DNA of 64,000 nucleotides, taken from positions 1 through 64,000 of the forward strand of contig NZ_KB905815.1 of NCBI RefSeq assembly GCF_000381025.1, read 5' to 3'. The position numbers and the translations under genes were made by a program. Under the pieces are notes generated by a model. That model worked only from the letters and a program-made list of their open reading frames with translations. It did not search any database and was not told the origin of the DNA. The stretch is from Streptomyces sulphureus DSM 40104 (GTDB taxonomy: Bacteria; Actinomycetota; Actinomycetes; Streptomycetales; Streptomycetaceae). Each line of letters starts with the position of its first letter. The stretch's first letter is position 1. Of this stretch, positions 57,496 to 64,000 are shown piece by piece.

Positions 57496-58764
57496 GTGAC
57501 CATCACCCAGCCTGACCTCAGCGTCTTCGAGACCGTGGAGTCGGAGGTGCGCAGCTACTGCCGTGGCTGGCCCACCGTCTTCGACCGCGCGCAGGCGTCC
57601 CACATGTACGACGAGGACGGGCACGCCTACCTCGACTTCTTCGCCGGCGCCGGAACCCTCAACTACGGCCACAACAACCCCGTGCTCAAACGCGCGCTCC
57701 TCGACTACCTGGAGCGGGACGGCGTCGTGCACGGCCTCGACATGTCGACGAGCGCCAAGCGGGCGTTCCTCGAGACGTTCAAGTCGACGATCCTCGAGCC
57801 GCGCGACCTGCCGTACAAGGTCATGTTCCCCGGGCCGACCGGCACCAACGCCGTCGAGGCGGCGCTGAAGCTCGCCCGGAAGGTCAAGGGGCGCGAGTCG
57901 ATCGTCTCCTTCACCAACGCCTTCCACGGGATGTCGCTCGGCTCCCTCGCCGTCACCGGCAACGCCTTCAAGCGGGCGGGCGCCGGCATCCCGCTCGTCC
58001 ACGGCACCCCGATGCCGTTCGACGACTACCTCGACGGCAAGGTCGACGACTTCCTCTGGTTCGAGCGCCTCCTGGAGGACCAGGGCTCGGGGCTCAACAA
58101 GCCGGCCGCCGTGATCGTCGAGAGCGTGCAGGGCGAGGGCGGCATCAACGTGGCGCGCACAGAGTGGCTCCGGGCCCTCTCCGACCTGTGCACCCGGCAC
58201 GACATGCTGCTCATCCTCGACGACATCCAGATGGGCTGCGGCCGCACCGGCGCCTTCTTCTCCTTCGAGGAGGCGGGCATCAAGCCGGACATCGTCACCC
58301 TGTCGAAGTCGATCGGCGGTTACGGGCTGCCGCTGGCGCTCACCCTCTTGAAGCCGGAGCTCGACGTCTGGGAGCCCGGTGAGCACAACGGCACCTTCCG
58401 CGGCAACAACCCGGCGTTCGTCACCGCGACCGCCGCGCTGGAGACGTACTGGACCGACGGCCAGATGGAGAAGCAGACCATCAGCCGGGGCGAGCAGGTC
58501 GAGGCCGCGCTCAAGGCGATCGCCGACGAGCACCCGGGCGAGATCGCGGACTTCCGCGGCCGCGGCCTCGTGTGGGGGCTGGAGTTCGAGGAGAAGGCCC
58601 GCGCCGACCGCGTCGCGAAGCGTGCCTTCGAGCACGGGCTGCTCATCGAGACCTCCGGCCCGCAGAGCGAGGTGATCAAGCTGCTCCCCGCGCTCACCAT
58701 CGCCCCGGAGGAGCTCGACGAGGGCCTGCGCATCCTCGCGCGCTCCGTCCGCGAAGCCGCGTAG
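57496..58764 (+). CDS. ectB: Diaminobutyrate-2-oxoglutarate aminotransferase EctB
   Basis: First step of ectoine synthesis: converts aspartate semialdehyde to diaminobutyrate with glutamate as donor. A 422-residue class III PLP aminotransferase: [63 protein letters not shown] (PLP Asp) and [15 protein letters not shown] with the PLP lysine. GTG 57496 follows GGAG with 6-nt spacing. Confidence 0.97.
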   Translation: MTITQPDLSVFETVESEVRSYCRGWPTVFDRAQASHMYDEDGHAYLDFFAGAGTLNYGHNNPVLKRALLDYLERDGVVHGLDMSTSAKRAFLETFKSTILEPRDLPYKVMFPGPTGTNAVEAALKLARKVKGRESIVSFTNAFHGMSLGSLAVTGNAFKRAGAGIPLVHGTPMPFDDYLDGKVDDFLWFERLLEDQGSGLNKPAAVIVESVQGEGGINVARTEWLRALSDLCTRHDMLLILDDIQMGCGRTGAFFSFEEAGIKPDIVTLSKSIGGYGLPLALTLLKPELDVWEPGEHNGTFRGNNPAFVTATAALETYWTDGQMEKQTISRGEQVEAALKAIADEHPGEIADFRGRGLVWGLEFEEKARADRVAKRAFEHGLLIETSGPQSEVIKLLPALTIAPEELDEGLRILARSVREAA

Positions 58765-58960
58765 CACCGCGGTTCCCCCGACGCGCCGTCCCCGCGCGAG
58801 CATCAGGCCCGCGGTGACGGTCGCCACCGGCCCGTCCCGGTACCACCCGGGGCGGGCCGCCCCCTTGAGAGGGCACCCGCGCACGCCGCCCCGGCGCCGC
58901 GACGGGAGAGGAGAACCGGCCCGCCCGGGCCGGACACCGAGAGAGAGGCACCAGCACACC

Positions 58961-59365
58961 GTGATCGTTCGTTCGTTCAAGGACATCGAGGGCACCGACC
59001 GCCACATCAAGTCGGCCTCAGGCACGTGGGAGAGCAAGCGGATCGTCCTCGCCAAGGAGAAGGTCGGCTTCTCGCTCCACGAAACAATCCTTTACGCGGG
59101 TACAGAGACGGATATGTGGTACGCAAACCACATCGAGGCCGTACTCTGCGTGGAGGGCGAGGCCGAACTCACCAACCGAGAGACCGGTGAGAAGCACTGG
59201 ATCACCCCCGGAACGATGTACCTCCTGAACGGGCACGAGAAGCACACGATGCGCCCGAAGACCGACTTCCGGTGCATCTGCGTCTTCAACCCGCCCGTGA
59301 CGGGCCGGGAGGACCACGACGAGAACGGCGTCTACCCGCTGCTCACCGAGCCGGACGAGGGCTGA
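58961..59365 (+). CDS. ectC: Ectoine synthase EctC
   Basis: Cyclises N-gamma-acetyl-diaminobutyrate to ectoine. A 134-residue cupin: [75 protein letters not shown] (metal ligand His). GTG 58961 is supported by homology of the start; AGAGAGG lies about 12 nt upstream, a bit far. It follows ectB after 196 nt, the longest gap of the operon; the upstream in-frame extension is arginine-rich and rejected. Confidence 0.96.
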   Translation: MIVRSFKDIEGTDRHIKSASGTWESKRIVLAKEKVGFSLHETILYAGTETDMWYANHIEAVLCVEGEAELTNRETGEKHWITPGTMYLLNGHEKHTMRPKTDFRCICVFNPPVTGREDHDENGVYPLLTEPDEG

Positions 59366-59436
59366 CCGCAGTTCGAGGCCGGCCGGCCGCACCGCCCATG
59401 TGACAGGGCCGTACGAGAGGAGAGGAAGGCACATTC

Positions 59437-60336
59437 ATGACCACCGCACCCGAGCGCACCGCCGACCTGTACCCGACTCGTGGCGCCACCGAGGTGGCGA
59501 CGCCGCGGATGGACCCCGTCGTGTGGTCCGAGCCGGGTACGTCCGGGCCCATCGAGGCTTCGGACCTGGCGGGCTTCGAGCGGGACGGGTTCCTCGCCGT
59601 CGACCAGCTCCTCACACCCGATGAGGTTGCTGAGTGCGGCAGGGAACTGGGACGGCTCACCTCTGACCCGGAGATCCGGGCCGACGAGCGCTCGATCGTC
59701 GAGCCGAAGTCGGACGAGATCCGGTCGGTGTTCGAGGTGCACAAGATCAGCGAGGTCTTCGCGAAACTGGTGCGCGACCCGCGCGTGCTGGACCGGGCGC
59801 GGCAGATCCTGGGTTCGGACGTCTACGTCCACCAGTCCAGGATCAACCTCAAGCCCGGCTTCGGCGCATCGGGTTTCTACTGGCACTCGGACTTCGAGAC
59901 CTGGCACGCGGAGGACGGACTGCCGAACATGCGGACCGTCTCGGTCTCCATCGCGCTGACCGAGAACTACGACACCAACGGCGGTTTGATGATCATGCCG
60001 GGGTCGCACAAGACCTTCCTCGGCTGCGCGGGCGAGACCCCGCGCGACAACTACAAGAAGTCGCTGCAGATGCAGGACGCCGGGACCCCGTCCGACGAGG
60101 CGCTCACCAAGTTCGCCGAGGCGCACGGGATCAAGCTGTTCACGGGCAAGCCCGGTTCGGCGACCTGGTTCGACTGCAACTGCATGCACGGAAGCGGTGA
60201 CAACATCACTCCGTACTCGCGGAGCAACGTCTTCATCGTCTTCAACAGCGTCGAGAACACCGCCGTCGAGCCCTTCGCGGCCCCGGTCCGACGCCCCGAG
60301 TTCATCGGGGCGCGTGACTTCACCCCGGTGAAGTGA
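59437..60336 (+). CDS. ectD: Ectoine hydroxylase EctD
   Basis: Converts ectoine to 5-hydroxyectoine using O2 and 2-oxoglutarate. A 299-residue Fe(II)/2OG dioxygenase. Iron ligands: His and Asp in GFYWHSDFETWH and the third His in DCNCMHGSGDNIT; substrate-binding QSRINLKPGFGASG; MIMPGSHKTF. ATG 59437 has AGGAAGG 7 nt upstream. It ends the operon; a perfect terminator follows. Confidence 0.97.
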   Translation: MTTAPERTADLYPTRGATEVATPRMDPVVWSEPGTSGPIEASDLAGFERDGFLAVDQLLTPDEVAECGRELGRLTSDPEIRADERSIVEPKSDEIRSVFEVHKISEVFAKLVRDPRVLDRARQILGSDVYVHQSRINLKPGFGASGFYWHSDFETWHAEDGLPNMRTVSVSIALTENYDTNGGLMIMPGSHKTFLGCAGETPRDNYKKSLQMQDAGTPSDEALTKFAEAHGIKLFTGKPGSATWFDCNCMHGSGDNITPYSRSNVFIVFNSVENTAVEPFAAPVRRPEFIGARDFTPVK

Positions 60337-60355
60337 CGGGCTGAGCCCAGGGGAT

Positions 60356-60388
60356 GTGGGGCGGGACCGCATGACGGTCCCGCCCCAC
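60356..60388. terminator. Terminator of ectABCD
   Basis: GTGGGGCGGGACCG (60356-60369) pairs perfectly with CGGTCCCGCCCCAC (60375-60388), loop CATGA. It lies between ectD and the convergent dehydrogenase gene. Confidence 0.82.
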
Positions 60389-60403
60389 GTTCGTGCGTAC
60401 GGC

Positions 60404-61936
60404 TCAGCCCTCCCTGCGACCGTCGACGCGGCGGGGCAGCCCGAGCGGGTTGCCGTCGCGCAGCTCGGGCGGGAGGAGCGGCTCGGGGGTGTTCTGGTAC
60501 GCCACCGGGCGCAGCCAGCGCTCGATCGCCGTGGCACCGACCGAGGTCGACGTCGACGTGGTGGCCGGGTAGGGGCCGCCGTGGTGCTGCGCGGGGGCGA
60601 CGGCGACGCCGGTCGGCCAGCCGTCGACGACCAACCGGCCGGCGAGCGGGGCGAGTCGGGCGAGCAGCTCGGCGCCCCTCCCCTTCTCCTCGCCCGCTTC
60701 TTCGGCGCCCACGTGCACCGTGGCTGTCAGGTTGCCCGGGAGCACCGCGAGCACGGCGCCGGCCTCCTCCGCGTCCCGGTACCGCGCGACGACGGTGACG
60801 GGGCCGAAGCACTCCTCCAACAGCAGCTCGTGCGGGCCCGGTTCGGCCAGCCGGCGGGCCGGCACGGTGAGGAACCCGGCGGCCACCGTGTTCTCCGCCG
60901 CGCCCTCGCCCGCGGCGACCGGCGCCTCCACGCCTTCGAGTCCGGCGCGGCGGCGCACGCCTGCGAGGAACGCCTCCCGCATCCGCGCGTCGAGGAGCGG
61001 CCCGGCCGGTGCAGCGGCCAGCGCCTCACCGAGCGAGGCCAACAGGCCGTCGCCCGCTGCGCCTTCGGGGACGAGGACGAGCCCCGGCTTCACGCAGAAC
61101 TGGCCCGTGCCCTGGGTGACCGAACCCGCGAGCCCGGCGCCGATCTCGTCGGGGCGCTCGTCCGCCGCCTGCTCGGTGACGACGACCGGGTTGAGCGAGC
61201 CGAGTTCGCCGTGGAACGGGATCGGACGCGGGCGGGCCGCCGCGGCGTCGAAAAGGGCGCGGCCGCCGCGCACGGAACCCGTGAAGCCGGCCGCTGCGAC
61301 CAACGGGTGCTCCACCAGGGCGATTCCGGCGTCGAAGCCGTGGACCACGGTGAGCACCTCGGCCGGCAACCCGACGGAGGCGGCCGCTCGCCGCAGGGCT
61401 GCGGCGCAGAGTTGGGAGGTGGCGGGGTGGTCGGGGTGGGCCTTGACGACGACGGGGCAGCCCGCCGCAAGAGCGCTCGCCGTGTCGCCTCCCGGGACGG
61501 AGAAGGCGAGCGGGAAGTTGGAGGCGGCGTAGACGGCGACGACTCCGAGCGGCATCTTGACGCGGCGCAGGTCGGGGAGCGGCGGGATGCGCTGCGGGTC
61601 GGCGTGGTCGACGGTGGCGCCCAAGTAGGCGCCGTCGTCCAACTCGTCGGCGAACGCGCGCAGTTGCGCGGCGGTGCGGGCCATCTCGCCGTCGAGGCGG
61701 GCGGTGCCGAGAGCGGTCTCGGCGTCGGCGACGGGCACGATCTCGCCCTGTGCGTCGAGGAGTTCGGCCGAGGCCGCGCGCAGGAAGGCGGCGCGCCCCG
61801 CACGGTCGGCGAGGCTGTCGCCCGCGCGGTGCGCCGCCTGCACCGCGGCGTCGACGTCGGCGGCCGTGGCCTCCTCGGTCACCTGCTCGCGCCGGTTTCC
61901 GGTCCTGGGGTCGACGCTCCACACTGGAACTGTCAA
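60404..61936 (-). CDS. Aldehyde dehydrogenase (NADP+), 2-oxoglutarate-semialdehyde type
   Basis: A 510-residue ALDH. ASNFPLAFSVPGGDTASALA, VVVKAHPDHPATSQ, FTGSVRGGRALF, catalytic Glu in HGELGSLNPVVV and catalytic Cys in GTGQFCVKPGLV. The ELGSLNP/QFCVKPG features are those of alpha-ketoglutaric-semialdehyde dehydrogenases used in sugar-acid or hydroxyproline degradation. The start is TTG 61936 with a perfect AGGAGG 6 nt upstream. The IclR gene is divergent and likely regulates it. Confidence 0.92.
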   Translation of the reverse strand: MTVPVWSVDPRTGNRREQVTEEATAADVDAAVQAAHRAGDSLADRAGRAAFLRAASAELLDAQGEIVPVADAETALGTARLDGEMARTAAQLRAFADELDDGAYLGATVDHADPQRIPPLPDLRRVKMPLGVVAVYAASNFPLAFSVPGGDTASALAAGCPVVVKAHPDHPATSQLCAAALRRAAASVGLPAEVLTVVHGFDAGIALVEHPLVAAAGFTGSVRGGRALFDAAAARPRPIPFHGELGSLNPVVVTEQAADERPDEIGAGLAGSVTQGTGQFCVKPGLVLVPEGAAGDGLLASLGEALAAAPAGPLLDARMREAFLAGVRRRAGLEGVEAPVAAGEGAAENTVAAGFLTVPARRLAEPGPHELLLEECFGPVTVVARYRDAEEAGAVLAVLPGNLTATVHVGAEEAGEEKGRGAELLARLAPLAGRLVVDGWPTGVAVAPAQHHGGPYPATTSTSTSVGATAIERWLRPVAYQNTPEPLLPPELRDGNPLGLPRRVDGRREG

Positions 61937-61976
61937 CGAAAGCCTCCTGACGGGCGGTTGGGGGTCCAGCCCTCTC

Positions 61977-61992
61977 GTTCGATATGCTGAAC
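61977..61992. promoter_or_regulatory. Candidate IclR-type operator
   Basis: GTTCGATATGCTGAAC, with GTTC/GAAC inverted ends, lies in the 118-bp gap between the divergent dehydrogenase and iclR genes and contains TATGCT, a -10-like box facing iclR. It resembles the PcaR-type IclR site GTTCGATAATCG. Confidence 0.45.
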
Positions 61993-62054
61993 ACCATCCC
62001 GGTAAGTGAATATGCGGGGACTGTATGGCCGTGCGAACAAGGGGGTCAAGGTCG

Positions 62055-62825
62055 ATGGCGGCAGACGGGACGGGTGGTTCGCAGGTCAAGTCGGCCGTGC
62101 GGACGGTGGAGTTGCTGGAGTACTTCGCCGGGCGGCCGGGGATGCACTCGCTCGCGGCCGTCCAGGAGGCCGTCGGGTATCCGAAGTCGAGCCTCTACAT
62201 GCTGCTGCGCACGCTCGTCGACCTCGGCTGGGTGGAGACCGACCTCACCGGTACCCGCTACGGCATCGGGGTGCGCGCCCTCCTCGTCGGCACCTCCTAC
62301 ATCGACGGCGACGAGGTGGTGGCCGCCGCCCGCCCCACCCTGGACCGCCTCTCCGACGACACGACCGAGACGATCCACCTCGCCAGGCTCGACGGCACCA
62401 ACGTCGTCTACCTCGCCACCCGCCAGTCGCAGCACTACCTCCGCCCGTTCACCCGCGTCGGCCGCCGCCTCCCCGCGCACTCCACCTCGCTCGGCAAGGC
62501 GCTCCTCGCCACCCACAGCGACGACGAGGTGCGGGCCCTGCTGCCGGCGGAGCTTCCGCAGCTCACCGAGCACACCCACACCGACCGCGAAAAGCTCGTC
62601 GAGGAACTGCACGCGATACGCGCGCGCGGCTTCGCCGTCGACCGCGAGGAGAACACCCTCGGACTGCGCTGCTTCGGCGTCGCCGTCCCCTACCGCACGC
62701 CGGCGCGCGACGCGATCAGCTGCTCCGTCCCGGTCGCCCGCCTCACCTCCGCGCACGAGCAGACGATCCAGGCCGCGCTCCTCGACGCGAGGGACCGGCT
62801 GACGCTCGCCACCCGGCGGCTGTGA
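62055..62825 (+). CDS. IclR-family transcriptional regulator
   Basis: A 256-residue regulator. Winged helix (~6-70): VKSAVRTVELLEYFAGRPGM, AVGYPKSSLYMLLRTLVDLG. IclR ligand domain (~80-250): TIHLARLDGTNVVYLATRQS, LPAHSTSLGKALLATHSD, RGFAVDREENTLGLRCFGVA. Divergent from the dehydrogenase, so probably its regulator responding to a sugar acid or related metabolite. ATG 62055 is chosen (MAADGTGGSQ); an in-frame ATG at 62025 would add ten residues. Confidence 0.9.
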   Translation: MAADGTGGSQVKSAVRTVELLEYFAGRPGMHSLAAVQEAVGYPKSSLYMLLRTLVDLGWVETDLTGTRYGIGVRALLVGTSYIDGDEVVAAARPTLDRLSDDTTETIHLARLDGTNVVYLATRQSQHYLRPFTRVGRRLPAHSTSLGKALLATHSDDEVRALLPAELPQLTEHTHTDREKLVEELHAIRARGFAVDREENTLGLRCFGVAVPYRTPARDAISCSVPVARLTSAHEQTIQAALLDARDRLTLATRRL

Positions 62826-62921
62826 AACGCGGGCCCGGCCGAACTCCTCGCCCGATCGGCCGCGTTGGGGGGCGCGACGTGCGCTCACGCCCCGCCTGCG
62901 CGTCACACCACGTCAAGGCCC

Positions 62922-63809
62922 TCACGCGAAGAGCGTGGACCGCAGCGCCGCGGCGACGAGGTCCGGCGGCGGGGAGGCGGCGTGGGCCGCGGCACGTGCA
63001 GGGCCCTCGGTGCGGACCCACTCCCACCAGTACGCAAGGGTGGCGTCGTCCATCTGCTCGGCGTGGACGAGGGCGGGCCAACGCATCGCCTGCGCCTGCG
63101 CGCTGACCTTCGCGCCCCCCGCCACCGGGTCGACGGCGAGTGCCGGGACGCCGGAGCGCAGCGCGAGCACGAGGCCGTGGAGACGGTCGGTGACCACCAG
63201 GTCGAGCCGGGAGAGCACGGCGTCCCACTGCTCGGGGGTGCGGCACAGGCGCCAGTCGCGGTCGTCCAGCCGCGTCTCCAACGGCAGCCGTGCGCAGTCC
63301 TGTCGGGCGAGCCAGCCGGTTACCCGCTCGGCCGTCCCCTCGTGGCGGCGGCGACCCCCGTACTCCTGCTGTCCGCCGGTGAGGACGACCCCGACGACGG
63401 GCGGCAGCGTGCGCGGCGGCCGGGTGCCTGCGGAGAGGTCGGCCAAAGGGGCGACGTCCGGGCCGTCCCGCGCGATCACCTCGTGGAAGCCGCGTACGGC
63501 CGGGTCCCCGGGGTCGATGACCGAGACGCCGACGGCGAGGCGGCGGCAGTGCGCGTACTCCTCGTGGAGCCCGGCGACCTGCGGTCCGTGCAGGGGCCCG
63601 CAGACGAACAACAGCAGGCCGTAGCGCCCGGGTTCGACGTCACGGAAGGACAGCGCGCCCGGACGGAACCCTGGACTCCACACGACGTCGTAGGGCACTC
63701 GCCGCTCCCGCATCACCTCCTCGACACGGCGCAGCGCGAGCACGTCCCCCGCCGTCGCCTCCCCCTCGAGGAAGCTGAACCAGCCGGTGAGCAGCGCCCG
63801 GACGCTCAC
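62922..63809 (-). CDS. Polysaccharide pyruvyl transferase-family protein
   Basis: A 295-residue protein: VVSVRALLTGWFSFLEGEAT is the start, then RYGLLLFVCGPLHG, RRLAVGVSVIDP, PVVGVVLTGGQQE, and LVVTDRLHGLVLALRSGVPA, the D-R-x-H-G motif typical of the pyruvyl-transferase (CsaB/WcaK) family. It may modify a surface polysaccharide with pyruvate. The GTG at 63809 overlaps the stop of the upstream gene (GTGA). No strong ribosome site of its own. Confidence 0.82.
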   Translation of the reverse strand: MSVRALLTGWFSFLEGEATAGDVLALRRVEEVMRERRVPYDVVWSPGFRPGALSFRDVEPGRYGLLLFVCGPLHGPQVAGLHEEYAHCRRLAVGVSVIDPGDPAVRGFHEVIARDGPDVAPLADLSAGTRPPRTLPPVVGVVLTGGQQEYGGRRRHEGTAERVTGWLARQDCARLPLETRLDDRDWRLCRTPEQWDAVLSRLDLVVTDRLHGLVLALRSGVPALAVDPVAGGAKVSAQAQAMRWPALVHAEQMDDATLAYWWEWVRTEGPARAAAHAASPPPDLVAAALRSTLFA

Positions 63810-64000
63810 GACGCGGGCCCGGGGAAGTGGACGGGCCGCGGGCGCGGCAGGGCCTCGACGGCCTCCACGACCTCGTGGGGAGCGAGCCGGAGCAGCCGCG
63901 GGTCGGGCAGCGGACCGTGCGGGTCGCCGGGGGCCGCGCCGTCCAGCGGGCCGGGGCGCCACAGCGGGCGGTGCCTGTCGTGCGGAGGCGGTCCCCACAC
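63806..64000 (-). CDS. C-terminal part of an upstream gene, cut by the window edge
   Basis: At least 64 residues before a TGA that overlaps the pyruvyl-transferase GTG. The visible part is Pro/His/Arg-rich (RHRPLWRPGPLDGAAPGD, then RLLRLAPHEVVEAVEALPRP). Not enough to identify; coupling to the next gene suggests the same pathway, perhaps a glycosyltransferase-type partner. Confidence 0.6.
   Translation of the reverse strand: MWGPPPHDRHRPLWRPGPLDGAAPGDPHGPLPDPRLLRLAPHEVVEAVEALPRPRPVHFPGPAS

Noticed and set aside
1..64000. tRNA genes, CRISPR arrays, insertion sequences or phage genes
   Set aside because: No GGTTCGA-type T-arm with acceptor pairing, no regularly spaced repeats, and no transposase or integrase motifs were found.

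Overview
The window is high-GC actinobacterial chromosome, almost certainly Streptomyces. Supporting signs are strong third-position GC in every gene, frequent GTG/TTG starts, many genes whose -10 box lies 6-8 nt before the start codon (leaderless mRNAs), and a gene order familiar from Streptomyces cores: fabG-fabI, tyrS, moaA-actP, the nucleoid protein Gbn beside an ABC-F gene, pit, the cob cluster and ectABCD. I see no prophage, insertion sequence, CRISPR array or tRNA. The only clearly broken gene is a decayed AhpC/TSA peroxiredoxin just before the ectoine operon.

Layout. 1-480: the 5' end of a 16S rRNA gene on the minus strand and its rrn leader. 480-7041: 3-methyladenine DNA glycosylase, Spo0M-type protein, barstar-like protein, PEBP protein, HNH nuclease, an SPFH/NfeD pair and an ABC ATPase. 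7159-11657: a NarL-type two-component pair and a large FHA-FHA-ABC exporter. 12080-18324: serB, sixA-like phosphatase, a CynX-type MFS transporter with a 38-residue companion protein, a FadR/GntR regulator, and fabG-fabI. 18831-30099: tyrS, moaA, acetate-type symporter with its DUF485 partner, a secreted subtilase, a sterol-desaturase-type membrane enzyme, a DnaQ-BRCT exonuclease, SURF1 and an atypical SDR. 30153-33567: an alkaline-shock (Asp23/AmaP) operon with a divergent gene that looks like a tandem Asp23-like protein. 33574-41093: enoyl-CoA hydratase, gbn, an ABC-F ATPase behind a leader peptide and transcription attenuator, several hydrolases, a class II aldolase and a methyltransferase. 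41657-43313: a PhoP-type box, the PiT phosphate transporter and a small membrane protein. 43455-53868: a cobalamin riboswitch followed by cobD, cobQ, a chelatase, cobO, cobB, cobE, cobC and an alpha/beta hydrolase. 55988-60388: the peroxiredoxin pseudogene, a candidate GlnR box and ectABCD. 60404-64000: a semialdehyde dehydrogenase with a divergent IclR regulator, then the end of what may be an exopolysaccharide locus.

The genes are mostly housekeeping and envelope/stress functions. The best regulatory signal is upstream of the ABC-F gene. A consensus -10 box sits 7 nt before a 7-codon reading frame. The stop codon of that frame touches the first arm of a perfect 11-bp stem, which ends in a U-run just before the ABC-F ribosome binding site. 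This is the architecture of ribosome-mediated attenuation. The second candidate is the alkaline-shock island, where the divergent gene appears to encode two unrecognised Asp23-like domains. Family names rest on motifs and remembered families, since no database search was possible.
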